In this document: one piece after another, positions 11,642 through 29,891 of the stretch
How positions within the stretch are numbered: position 1 is the stretch's first letter
Layout: every line of letters starts with the position of its first letter
NCBI GenBank assembly: GCA_963924555.1
Contig: OZ004584.1
Span: 2,727,001 to 2,791,000 of the forward strand
Source: Crambe crambe
Taxonomy: Eukaryota; Porifera; Demospongiae; Poecilosclerida; Crambeidae
Reading direction: 5' to 3'
Length of the DNA: 64,000 nt
Notes under the pieces: generated by a model
What the model saw: only the letters and a program-made list of their open reading frames with translations
What the model was told of the DNA's origin: nothing
The model's database searches: none
Program-made: the position numbers and the translations under genes

Positions 11642-12450
11642 TAGACTATTACGTAACCGGGATTGGAAACGCCCCATAGCAACAATACAACATGCGCGGT
11701 ACAATCCGTATTGCGGTGCGTGGAACAGCTGAAAAAGTCTAACATGGCCTAACGTGGAGGAATCGACCTCTCGAAGTTCAGAAGTAAGTCCATAGTATAG
11801 GTAGTAACTTCACCACCCTACTGGTGCAAAAAGCGAATTTTTTGCTGCTAGGACACCCATACCAGCCTGTTTTAGCCTGTTTTGGCTTTGTGTACCTGTG
11901 TCCTCTTACATGAAAGAGTAAATATTCAACTTACAGTATCAGAGTTTAGTATACACTCTACTTCATGCCCTCATACCTAAAATGTAGTGAATTTTGCATG
12001 TATTCAAGAGTTTCAGCCAATAGTTCATATTTGCTGGGTGTGTCTTTGCGTACCTTTTTTTGAAAAAGTGAAGTTGTTTCTAGCGACCCCAATTTATATT
12101 CATAGCAAGTAGTTATTCCTTCATGTCCTCCACCTATGCTTTCCAAATGTATGCATTCCCCTGCCGAGAAAAAGCTTAATGATTAGAGTACATTAATTCT
12201 TAATATTATATTCCTCAGGGATGATCAATAGATAGGGAGGCTTCAAAATCTTCACTCATAGTTCAGGCAGAGAACAAGAAGGTTCAGAGGTGAAGAAGAA
12301 CCTGAAAGAAATCACCAGGATCAATGGCTGCACACTTAATACCCAAATTTGATTATTATTCTTATTGTATTAATTAATGCGGGCATGCGCAATGAGGAGT
12401 GGCCGGGCATGCAGTTTATATTGCGTTTCCAATCCCGGTTATGCAGTCTA
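11642..12450. mobile_element. 809-bp DNA element with TAGACT...GGGATTGGAAACGC ends
   Basis: About 30-bp terminal inverted repeats: left TAGACT then ACCGGGATTGGAAACGC; right GCGTTTCCAATCCCGGT then AGTCTA. Flanks suggest a TA target site. The core GGATTGGAAAC is shared with the element at 28646-29506. No convincing transposase; a 62-codon open stretch on the - strand (12146-11958) is unrecognised. Confidence 0.7.
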
Positions 12451-13724
12451 ATCGCCAGCGTGCATCCGGTTGTATTTACGCAATACAATTTCATTTACAT
12501 GCTCATCACGCGGAATATACGGACACTAGGATACTAGGAAATTTTTATGACTTTGTATCTCTGGATTCTGTTAACCTAAATCAACAAGACTTGGGCGGCA
12601 GTTTTAGGCCGGCACAGATGACCTTTAGTGTGAATTTGGTACACGTAGCTATTACCACTAGAGAGTTATCAAGCCATGTCTCAATTTCAAGTGTATTGTT
12701 GGATTATAGGGCCATTTCCTGTAAACAAGTTATTTCATTTTGATACCCGGTACATTCTATAGAGGAATACTTACTGCATGTATAAATCCAACAATCATTT
12801 CTGTTCAAACATAATAACACAGTATAAATGACACCACATCTTTGTCACAAATAAATCACAATACACACTATAATGACTACAGTCTTGACAGCTTTGTTTC
12901 TTGAATTTCTACTTCAGTGCCTGCAGTGATCAATGACAAGTAAAGTACATCAGAGTAAACGTGGCCCCTGCTACATTTATGTCATAAGGAGAGCGTGCAG
13001 TATACACATCCAGAGAATATGGAACAAATGTTAATTTTGGACCCAATGTCAAGCTTGCTATAACCGAGTAGCAGGAAATGTAAATTTTCACCCAGGACCG
13101 AAGGCCTAAACCAGTAACTACTGGTATATTAAACTGCAATGCAAAATAGGGTCTACAGGCATACTAACATAACCACACCTTCTAACAGGGAAATAACTGG
13201 TGGCGTTCACTGTGAATAACACAGTAAACACACTTTCAAGGAACACCACATTCAGGTTTACAGTACCGTGCAACTTGCAAGCTCATAGGGAGTGAATGTG
13301 TATCAGATCCAACACAGAGAACAGTACTCTAAATATTGCCCAACATCCAACATATCAACCCTTATTTGAGCCAGATCAGTAATGAACAGTCTACCCTATC
13401 AAAGTAGACATGAAAATTATTTGAGACAGATGAAAAATTCTAACTTGAGAATGATTCTAACACTGCTATGATTATATTAAACATACACTTATATATACAA
13501 ACATGGGCCATTTGCTGTAAAATGTAAGTATCAACCTAAAGTATGGACATACATGTTAGAATACATACTGACTATATGTTTGTAGTAAGATAACTTCTGT
13601 TCATCTCTCTGAAGGGCCCTTAAAAGCCATCTAAACTTCCATGACTCTCAACCACCATGGCTATTCTATGCTAAAAAGAGTTACTGTTTACTTACATAGC
13701 GGATGGTAAGGTAGAATAAGCCTA
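12451..13724. other. Non-coding stretch, nothing recognised
   Basis: No exon with credible splice sites and no recognisable protein in either strand; short open stretches have no family features. Confidence 0.5.
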
Positions 13725-13869
13725 TCACCATCTGTTGAGAACAAACCTACCACCTATAAGGTATCTAGTCTGATGAAAAACCGAGCTCAAGAGATGTACC
13801 TCAGCGGCCATTTTCTCAAAAATTATGACGTCATCATGTAATACAAAAAGTATTGTAAATGTACGCTGG

Positions 13870-15180
13870 CGTGTAGACTGTACGTACTCCGGTTTGCAGG
13901 AATCTTGCAAAAGCCAGTCGTCAGGCGTCAACCGTAAACTTTTTTTTATATATATAGCCCTCCAGAGGGCCACAGATAGTCTCTGAAAAAGATGACGAGT
14001 AGTTTCTCCCGGTGGTGAACCAGTTCTCTGCCCCAGGAGGCGGCCAATTCTTGAAATGGTAAGGGCAGCCTCCTCACTCCAGCCTCCCAGCGACTCCACC
14101 ACAAGGGGGACAAATGACATCCCCACCGTCTGGCATGCTTCTTGGTGTGCTGCTATCTTTCTCCCCTCACCAACCCTTAAGGCATAGCCTTGATCCTTGG
14201 CAGCACCAGACAGAGTGGAGGTTTGCAGAGTGGAGATAACTGTCACATCCAGGGCAGCTGGAAGGCCCCTGCACCAGTTTGGGAGGAAGATATCAGCTGG
14301 GCGGCTGTTAGTGTCTGGGATGAGGGAAGTGACCTCCTTCCTTGGTGCGAGAGCAGCAGACTGAGCAGCAGAAAAGAGGACATCACATAGGGCATTATGG
14401 CGATATATCCTGTCTCCATTTCCTCCACACCCAACTTGGTGGTCCCCGAAGGGATCCATAATGCCCTCTTTGGAACATGCTGGGCATCTTGAGTTTCCGC
14501 CGAAAACTTCAAGACCAAGCCAGTAGTCCAAACAACAGTGAAACTCCCTGTCATGAAGATGGAGACCAAGTGCAGGAGCTGGGATAACATTCAACCAATC
14601 ACCAGCATGAGGGATGGTAGTTGATAAAGTGAGTGCCCGAGACCGGGTATCAGGAGCTAAGTGCAGCAGAGAATTATATGACGCCTCATCAATCATACGT
14701 GAAAGTGGTCATTGTCGAAGTGGGACATCAATCTCCTCCACTGAGGACCAGTCAGGTTTTTCTGCAGCTAGGGCCAGGTCAGAGACAGCTCTAGCAAGAT
14801 GGGAGGAAAAGGAGGGTTGGTTACGGATTCTGGTTATCAGAGCGCGAGACTGGTCCAGTGAGCTGACATAAGCAGCTGGAGCATGAAGGTTAGCAGATCT
14901 GATATTAAGTCCCCCCAGGGAGCTAGGTAGCGAGGCCTTTTGCCATGCCCATTTGGACAGGGGACCACCAGCTAATTCAAAAAGGCACTCTCTCATCACA
15001 TTATCAAAGGCCATGGTGGCTTGATGAATATACGCTGGAGGGCATGACCTTAAAAGGAAATTGAGCTTTGGGAGGGCTAGGCACGAACGGAGAAGGGTAG
15101 ACTGTATCTGAGAGTCTTCAAGATCCCGTAGTTTGGTCACAGCAGACCTTATCTCTTCAACCCGTTTTGCGTAAACCGAC
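13870..15180 (-). pseudogene. Truncated non-LTR retroelement ORF: RT 3' region plus REL-type endonuclease domain
   Basis: Reads on the - strand from about 15180. One in-frame TGA (about 14709) splits it into a 5' part with 'LPKLNFLLRSCPP' and 'GGLNIRSANLHAPAAYVSSL' and a 3' part with 'CPACSKEGIMDPFGDHQVGC', 'YRHNALCDVLFSAAQSAAL', 'RPADIFLPNW' and 'AALDVTVIS'. The C-x2-C...H-x4-C knuckle followed by RPADI...LDVTV resembles the restriction-like endonuclease domain of early-branching non-LTR retrotransposons (R2-like layout); that assignment is inference. The segment is a high-copy invertebrate repeat. The 5' reverse-transcriptase core is missing. Reading stays open past 13870 to 13725 but loses family resemblance. 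Confidence 0.7.
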
Positions 15181-15400
15181 TACTACGCATGCGTACTGTT
15201 TGAACTTTTGAAATTGCGCTCGAATTTGGAGAGAAGTAACTTCAAATAAGCCTTGAAGAGCTGGCTGGTGACTGTTCTAGTATACTTCTAACCTTTGGTG
15301 TTTCTCCAGTGAGATTTTTCGAGGCTCAACGACGAGCATGCGCGAGAATGCACACTCAGCATTTTGCAAGATTCCCGCAAACCGGAGTAGTCTATACAAT
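13870..15400. repeat. Inverted flanks around the retroelement remnant
   Basis: CTCCGGTTTGCAGGAATCTT (13890-13909) on the + strand reappears reversed as AAGATTCCCGCAAACCGGAG (15368-15387), with weaker similarity continuing outward on both sides. The remnant therefore sits between short inverted repeats, possibly inside a larger DNA element or a local inversion. Confidence 0.5.
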
Positions 15401-15604
15401 CTATGGCGTTACGTCGCTCTATACACATGATGCGCATGATGATTTTTTTTTTTTTAATTTGAAATGAATGATGAAGGTACATTGAGTGAACATACATGTT
15501 TTTTTGTTTTTTTTTTTGTTTTTTTTTTGCTGTATCTTTATTTATTAAATATGGTTATTTTATCAAGGGCCAACCTCATAGCTAGCAAGTAGCTAATAAA
15601 ATAA

Positions 15605-15880
15605 TTATAATAAGCACCTTGTAGGAGTGATTATTGCTCCAAAGACATAGATCTGTAAGTTTTAGTTTAATTTCATGCTTTAGGTAAATGTGAAGATAAC
15701 TTATGTCTACAGAAGTAGCTAGTTACTTTTTGTCAGAGTACAGGGGAGGTCTTTGGGCTGAAGTGTTGTTGTTCTCTGCACTGTGAGCGTGAGCTGGAAA
15801 TCCTCAGCAAAGGAAATCTTGCATTAAAGTTTGAATGAATCTCATCAATAATTTAGTTGTAGCCCAACCCACAATGAGAT
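15605..15880 (-). pseudogene. Decayed last exon and 3' flank of a lost CYP46A-like P450
   Basis: On the - strand, about 15850-15727 closely matches the last exon of the two neighbouring P450s (AAGATTTCCTTTGCTGAGG, then AACACTTCAGCCCAAAGACC), but small insertions ('TAATG' region, 'CGCTCA' region) break the frame. The 3' flank 15605-15727 (CTTGTAGGAGTGATTATTGC...) matches 21507-21620 downstream of P450 copy 2. The upstream side jumps straight to the AGCCCAACCCACAAT word found in the corresponding introns, so the remaining exons were deleted. Confidence 0.8.
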
Positions 15881-15917
15881 TAGCTAGTTACTAGCTACAG
15901 TAGTAGCTATGAAGGAA

Positions 15918-16080
15918 CTATATAAAAAAGAAAAGTATAGGGATGGTCGGTGCAGTTCAAAAAAGTTCAGCAGCAACTTCAGCCACGTATTACCCATCAC
16001 CAATATTACCAAACTATGAGCTAACTATAATATTCCTACTTCACTCCCATGACAGGCAAGATGAGATATAAAGGGTCATG
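15918..16080. repeat. Half of a foldback element (ACAAGTAAAGG family relic)
   Basis: AAAAAGTTCAGCAGCAACTTC...CCCATCACCAATATTACC...CCTACTTCACTCCCATGA matches one arm of the element at 44006-44328; the opposite arm is missing. Confidence 0.6.
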
Positions 16081-16957
16081 ACCTGAGAGTCAGCTCACTC
16101 ACTCCACTCGCTTGCAGCAATTACCTAAGTGTTTTGAAACCTTGGTAATGGTTGGTAATGATGAAATCGTTGTTTTAATGTAGCAGCTGTTACTGATAGT
16201 CCTGAACATTAGCCCTGAGCTAATTATTCATATATAGATGCCCATTATTCAAGTATTTTATATTTTGCTCCCCATTATTCAAGAGACAGCCCCCTATTAT
16301 TCCAAACAGAGTGATGATAACACTCTGACTGACTGACCAATGTGGTTAGAGACAAGAAGGAAGGATCTTCATTATTAAGGATGTACATTGACAGGATTGA
16401 CAGTCATAACTATTACATAGTTCATTAACTCATCGATTATTGTACTGAAGCATCAAAGATGTCTCAGTTAGAGCCTATTATTCAATTTCTGCCTATTATT
16501 CAAAAAATTATTCCTAACTCAGGCCTACTGAACATTACGTATGTATTACCACTGACTGGGCTCGCTCAGAATATTATAATGGAGAAGTATTCATAAGAGC
16601 ATTGGGAGAACATTACACTGAACCCAAGGGGTCACCCAACTATGTTATCTATTGAGTAGTTGTTTATGCACTGCACACACCCTGTACCATAAATAAAACA
16701 TTACAGCAGTTTACATCAATCCTGTTTGTGAGTAGTAATTGCCTTTGGAAATTGTTCTGATGTGAGACAATCCATTGGGGTAGGAGAGTTACAGCCATGT
16801 GAACTGCACATGTAGCTAACATGGTAAGTATAGTGTAGTCATACATCATAGGCAGGTGACCAGTAGAATTTGCGCATGTGCAAGATAAATTCAAGCGAGC
16901 AAAATATACTGTCATATATACTAATGCAATGGTCTTAGCACTGTCAACCAATCTATA
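16081..16957. other. Intergenic, repeated CCTATTATTCAA words
   Basis: The phrase (C)CCATTATTCAA or CCTATTATTCAA occurs at least five times between 16240 and 16510. Nothing coding was recognised. Confidence 0.45.
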
Positions 16958-17266
16958 ACAAGTAAGGGAAAAAGCATTTCTTGAAATGAAAAAAGATGTA
17001 GGGATGACCACTGCTCAAAAAAGTAAGGAAACAAGAAGGATGAAATGGGATCAATCTTTGTTCTGTACATCCAGCCAACAATCCCTACATATACGTATAT
17101 TACTACATTATAATCTGAAGCTACCCGACGTATATGTAGGGAATGTTGGCTGGATGTACAGAACAAAGATTGATCCCATTTCATCCTTCTTGTTTCCTTA
17201 CTTTTTTGAGCAGTGGTCATCCCTACATCTTTTTTCATTTCAAGAAATGCTTTTTCCCTTACTTGT
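16958..17266. mobile_element. Foldback element, 309 bp, ACAAGTAAGGGAAAAAGC ends
   Basis: Arms of about 130 bp are nearly identical inverted copies (ACAAGTAAGGGAAAAAGCAT... against ...ATGCTTTTTCCCTTACTTGT) around a short centre. Open reading in both directions is a by-product of the symmetry. Same ends as 10009-10415 and 44006-44328. High arm identity implies recent formation. Confidence 0.85.
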
Positions 17267-18190
17267 TCCCGGTCTTTTTTTGGTTTTAGCTATGTATAGA
17301 GTTCGTTCTTCTATGTGTATGCAGGGACAGATGAAAGTTCTCCAATAGTATACCAGCCCAATCATTATCCAGTCAAGGTGTTGTGTTTTATTGAGCCATA
17401 CTTGGAGGTCGAAGATGCTGAAATAGAATCTACCGTGGTGAATCTAAATCCCCGAATCGATACAGTAGTCTATCATCATTATCCAGAGCTAGAGCTAGCT
17501 AGAGACAGCTGAGTAATAATTATGATTTCTAATAATTGGATATTCAAATACATGCGCATGCGTATTATAGAAAAGATGGCTTCCTAATTGAATTGGTCGA
17601 GTGCTGTGCTCCGTAGTGTCTCCTTTTTCATCGAGGATCAACGAGTAGAAAAGATCGTAGTTGGTAGAATTTGGAGTGGATTTGTCCAGAAATTATGGCT
17701 GTAGCTTGAGTGGTTCGAGAGATATGGTTGTCTAAGAAGAAGAACAATAATAATAATAATAGAGAAGAAGAAGAATATAGCGATTTACCTGCTTGCCGTA
17801 TTTCTGAAACGGTAAGCTCCCTGATCCTGAAACTTGGTCTGCACATTGTAGTAGGCTCTAGTAGGCTGGATAATCATTCACAGTAGGTCTAAGTGGGGGA
17901 ACTAGAATTTCACTTTAGTATTAGTCTATGCGGCGCGCGCGGCCGTCCGAGTCATCCCTACATAGAGAGTGCTACCGCACTCTCTGATAACAGTAAACCA
18001 CAGTTGTAGTTTTGATAATACAAGCCATAGCTATGGCCTTATCGTGGTTTGAGAACTACACAACATACAGAGTGGTTACAAACCTGTGACTTACTAAACA
18101 CGACACACATTAATTTTTATTTCACTTGCACTTATATTGAACAGTAACTAAAATATATTCTATTATTGTAGTTATAGCTAGCTATAATAA
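17267..18190. other. Intergenic stretch
   Basis: A 65-codon open stretch at 17315-17512 (+) has no recognisable features. 17964-17985 holds the AGAGAGTGC palindrome beside CATCCCTACAT. The rest is unassigned flank of the SH2 gene's 3' end. Confidence 0.4.
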
Positions 18191-20199
18191 TTACATTAGA
18201 GTGCATTTACTTTTCTTCTCAAGTTTTTGTTCAAAATCTTTTTGCTGCTGTTCTAATTTCTTCTCGAACTCTTGACGCTGTTCTTTGAGCTGTTGCTGAA
18301 AATCTTTCTGCTGTTTCTCCATCATTTCATGTTGTTTATCATACATATTTTTTTGCTGTTCAAAATACTTTTCCTGAATATTCTCATTCTGTTTTATAAG
18401 AGTTTGAACGATCTCGTCCTTTTTTTCTTCTTTGGATTTGAGCTGGTGCTGGTGCTGTTCATGTTGCTCCATTGTTTGTCTTCGTCCATCTCTAGAACAT
18501 GGTCTCCCAATGCTTGATATACTTATAGTATTATTGTGGATTGGATTTTTTTCATAGTGGGAAAGCATGTCATGAATATTTCCAAATGGATTTCCTGTGC
18601 CCTCTATCTCAAAATTGTCGGCACCAATTTTCATTGCAATATGACTGAAGTCAAATGTTCCCTTTTCATTCTTGGTCATTATTGAGAGTACATGCTGTTG
18701 ATAGTTAACGCTAAACCTTGTAAGGTAGCAAGGCTCTCCTTCTCTCTTCAGCTTCATTTCAGCTTCATTTCCAGTTATCATTCCTTGGTAGGATATGTGG
18801 TCAATTTCTTCTGTTATACATGGAGTTACTTTCAGCAACTTTGTCATCTACAGCATGGATTTGATCAATTTACATAATAGCTATAGGTTATCATACATTT
18901 CTTCCAGGTTGCGAAAAAATTGTTGCACCATAATCTTCATCTCTTTCTACGGCGAAGGCATAATGATAACACACTATAGACAGCTAATTGCATGCTCCTA
19001 CCTTGATCTGGTGATCCAAATGGTATAAAGTCATTATGATGACCTTATATGGAATGAATAGATATCATAATAAATTGCTTCCTATAAATGACTCTCCATT
19101 GTGTACTCCCACATTGTATACTACTCTATTATTATAGCCAATTCCATTGCTAAATATACATACCTAGAATTGGTGCTGTTTGAATGTCATTGGTCTCTCT
19201 CACTGGAAATGCTTCATATTACAGATAAGAATTACCACATCGTTTAACAAACTTACTCTGACATCCGTCCTGTCCAAAGTTTGTGGTTCCTAATTAGTGA
19301 TATGTTATGGATTAGTGAGTTCCTATATTCTTAGAGTGCTATCATAAACATACCTGTATTGACACAGTTATAGTCATTGTACATTGAGGTATGACTCATA
19401 GTGTGTGCTTTAGCTTGATGACTGGGTCTTGTTTGCATATTTTGACGACAGTCATCATATTGTTCACCTATGAAGGTGTTCATTTTCAGAGTAATGAGAT
19501 GGATTGGTTGCATGGCTACCAGCATACCACATTCGTATATACATGCATGGAATGCCAAGTATAGTGGTATCAGGTAATCCCAAGACCCCCCAGAGCAATA
19601 ATTTTGGGGACTTTACTTGGGTATAGGGAAACCAAGGGTCATATTGGTGGTACAATTGAAGTAATTAATCTCACATACCCTGATATGATTTTGACTGAGA
19701 CCCTGCATGAGAACTTCCACTTCCTGAGAATATGTATCATCAGAGTTAAGTCCACACTTTGTGCAATACTACTTTGCGTGCATGTATAGCTATGCACACA
19801 GCAATTAAGTCCTCAGTTTAATAATAATAATAGCTAAGAGTCAGTTAATCCAGCTCTTTCACTCCTGTCATTGTGTGTATGCATATAGTATAAAATCTTT
19901 GGCTCTTACCAGTAAAACCAGCTCTTGGTGGCATGCGATGTGAAAAAGTGATAGATTGTCTGCTGTCATGTTGATTGCTAGCATCAGACCGATACTGATA
20001 TCCACCTGTTTATAAAGTACTAATAAACATGATGACATTGTTTATTTATAGCTTATGTGGCTGCAATAATTATTTTATCATTTGATAGCTGTGGCTGCTA
20101 TAGAAAGATTACTAAGGAATTGATCCTAGATATTTATTTACACAGTTAAATACTCACCTATTGAGGGATCAGGTGCACTTCCCACAACGAGCTGCTTTA
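18191..20199 (-). CDS. SH2-domain/coiled-coil protein with C-terminal CaaX box (5' end unresolved)
   Basis: Exons found: 20199-20158, 20005-19910, 19723-19679, 19467-19354, 19289-19257, 19202-19164, 19043-19002, 18946-18897, 18847-18191. The first seven are all phase 1 at both ends; the last two join in phase 0. The 657-nt last exon encodes an SH2 domain ('SYQGMITGNEAEMKLKREGE', 'CYLTRFS' with the expected phosphotyrosine-binding Arg, 'HVLSIM', 'FSHIAMKI', 'IHDMLSHYEKN'), then about 90 residues of Gln/Lys/Glu coiled coil, ending KKSKCTLM-stop, a CaaX prenylation motif with adjacent lysines. The upstream exons encode polar, Tyr-containing segments ('GYQYRSD', 'EQYDDC', 'DEDYGATIF'). Likely a prenylated, membrane-tethered phosphotyrosine adaptor (inference). 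The first coding exon and one possible exon near 19630 are not resolved; exon 19467-19354 could start further 5'. Confidence 0.75.
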
Positions 20200-21409
20200 C
20201 TATAGGCTACTAAGCATGCATATATCTTGCGTTTCGTTTGTTAATGTCATTCTAAACATGCACGCAGCTGACCAGAAACAGGAAAACATGTTGTAGTGGC
20301 CTAAAATGAAATTATCATACCCAGATCACATGATTTTCACCTTTGGTTTCAAGTTCATTCCAGCTTTCAATTGCCATATCGAGCCATAACATCAGGCTTG
20401 CCCCACAATGCACTGGCTAGCTATTACATGCAGCTCCAGCTAGGTGTATCAACTACATAGTCATATGGGTCAACCATGCATGTCTGTATCACTGTCCTAT
20501 AACATTAGGCACTGCCTCACACCTATAAGTACATGACTTACCACCACTTGCCATTATTTACTAAATTAGCTCTGGGCAACCAACAGACTGCATGGTAAGT
20601 TATCCGTCTCACATGTTTGGACTAGTTTCCTAGTTTATTACAGCTAGTATTTGTAGAGATTACGATTCCCGGAAGGGCCTAGGGCCTAGGGGCGTAGCTT
20701 ACTTTACCCCCAGCACGGCTGCTTGCAGAGACTTACAACTCTTGTATGTCATGTCATTTTGTACTGTCACAATCTAGCCTCGTCCCCAGGCCCTCCTAAA
20801 TAATAATTATGATTATTTAAAGGCAGTCAGACCCTACGCGCGAAAAAACGGAAGGGTCTACGTATGAGTGGTGGTGGGCCCCAGGCATGCAGGAGAGTGC
20901 TTTGCGCGCGCATGTTAATGATATTCTTTGTGGGCGTGTAATTAAATTCCTCGCTCTAGCTCTACAGCCTCACGACTTTACCAATAGTGTTATCATTTTA
21001 ATACAGCATGTTCATTGAATTGGAGCAAGTGATGAATGATGAAATGCTGCTGCAAAAGGAGAGGATCTCTGATTAGCCTAACACAAACATTCAAACACCA
21101 TTTTGCAGATCAAAAAGCATTGGACTACAATAGTGCCATGTAGAAGTTGACTTTTTGCAGGTATCGAGCTTGCTACTACAGCTAAAGCTTAACACCAAGC
21201 ATGAACTTTATCTTAGCTCTACCTTTTTGGCATGTTTTTAATCCATTTATCATACCTTGTGTGACTAACAGGACCACTTGCAACAAGCAGAAAGTTAAGG
21301 GCAGGTCAAAACGAAAGCAGTTTCATCTAATTGTGACTAGTCTCGTCCCTGGCCCTCAAGTTTTAATTAGCAGTTTTGTTGCGAATTATAAGAAATTTAT
21401 CAAGTGAGG

Positions 21410-21466
<57 letters not shown>

Positions 21467-21619
21467 TATATCATCATCATCATCATCATCAAGGGCCTAA
21501 TAATAAACACTTTGTAGGAGTGATTATTGCTCCAAAGGCATAGAACTACAAGTAATTTCGTGCTCTAGGTAAAATTAATGTGAAGGTAACTTATGTCTAG
21601 AGAAGTATTATAGTAATTA
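20200..21619. other. Intergenic; AT/TTA microsatellite and repeat fragments
   Basis: Should include the unresolved 5' end of the SH2 gene. 21413-21492 is a TTA/TCA triplet array. Phrases such as CTCGTCCCCAGGCCCTC (20771) and CTCGTCCCTGGCCCTC (21342) are a dispersed pair. No gene recognised. Confidence 0.45.
21413..21492. repeat. TTA/TCA trinucleotide microsatellite
   Basis: Run of (TTA)n passing into (TCA)n. Confidence 0.9.
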
Positions 21620-28462
<6,843 letters not shown>

Positions 28463-28645
28463 TACATTAGAGCCCTTTAAGGATACATATTCAAAGAATG
28501 CAATTATAGCACATTCTTGAGTGTCTTGTCTTGTGTACTAGCATACACTTTTATACACTCAGTTTTGGACAGACCCGGTCATTTACATATTCCATGAGCA
28601 GTAACAATGCTGAGGTTAGAGGTGTATTAGCTAAAGCATAGATAG

Positions 28646-29506
28646 TAGACACGGAACAGGATTGGAAACTTAATACTACCATGCGCGTGCTATCCGTGTT
28701 TGCCGGGAAATTTTGGCGCGAGATATGAATGCATAGTTACCACATAATAGTTAAGAATGAGTTCTGCAAAAGATATCAGAGCGGATATTAGTCTAGTAGC
28801 TTAATATTAGCTGGACTAGAGTGTTTCCATGTTGTGCTTTTATAAAAATAATAAAATTTGATATGAGACTAGATCTAGCTAGATAGTACATATCTATGAG
28901 AGATTCGTATCTCAAGTTTTGAAAGATGAAGAGTTTAGTCTTCTTCTCCAGCCATCTATAGATGCCCGTTCTTGTGCAGAGAGCTTCGTGGAGTGGATAA
29001 TAAAACATGATAATGCAAATAAATAATAGAAATGTAATAATAATAACTATTTAACCTGTAGTTTAACACTGCATTAAAAGAAAACTAACAGCTATGAATC
29101 AATATAACATATATCATCCGATAGACAAACTATTATACTACTAAAAGATACCAAACACTTGACTTCTAAATTTATGTGAGTCCTGTTCTAGTCCCACAAA
29201 TTGGTAGGCCTATAAAATCTTTAGCAACATATCCTACACCAAAAACAGTTATTACACTCTTAATTTCAGTCTATTCCAGTAAGAAACTTTACCTTCCGAA
29301 CTTCTATAGGATAAAATTGCTAGAAAAGCACTTGCACTCGTAGCTCTAGTCCCACAAAGTCTGTACCTCTCTTCCTCAGAAAATGTATTGCGACAATAGG
29401 GCTAAATTTTCTATGGTTACAACGCGGATAGCATGTGCGAAATGTATTAGCTTAATGGGCGTGACGTCACATGACGTAGGCAGTTTCCAATCCTGTTCCG
29501 TGTCTA
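28646..29506. mobile_element. 861-bp DNA element with TAGACACGGAACAGGATTGG ends
   Basis: Terminal inverted repeats of about 26 bp: TAGACACGGAACAGGATTGG + AAACT at the left, complement at the right, with TA at both borders. Shares the GGATTGGAAAC core with 11642-12450. No transposase recognised; a non-autonomous member is likely. Lies between P450 copy 2 and PSME3. Confidence 0.72.
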
Positions 29507-29891
29507 ATATCTATGGCTAAAGGCATTGCTAGTTGGCACACCTGGCACACCGATCCTGTTTGTTTTCATACTAAAAAAGTTCATTCTAGCTAAGTACGTA
29601 CTTACTATATTGCTAGTTAGCAAGCGAGGTTATATAGTTCTGAGGTGGTGAACGAAGTGATGAGGAACAAGAAAACCACTTACGATGAGTTTACCAAGAA
29701 ACTCTTTATTTAATATTACGGGATCCCCTACATATGCGCGCGCGCAACTTAATAAAGATTATTACGTAATTACCTGCACTTAATTACTCATTGAAAGTAA
29801 AGTGGGCTAGATAAAAATTAAATAAATATCGATGCAACATAATCAAGGGTGAATAGCTACATTGTCATGAAGAGCCATGAGTGAGGAGTGT

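Noticed and set aside
13725..13870. Last 50 codons of the retroelement frame
   Set aside because: Resemblance to the family stops before this point; likely read-through into flanking DNA.
16921..17348. Two opposite 105-120-codon frames sharing an N-terminus
   Set aside because: Identical starts arise because the DNA is a foldback palindrome; no protein family features.
19464..19655. Extra exon 'HQYDPWFPYTQ' of the SH2 gene
   Set aside because: The donor would be in phase 0 while all neighbours are phase 1, and no acceptor is visible upstream; left unresolved.
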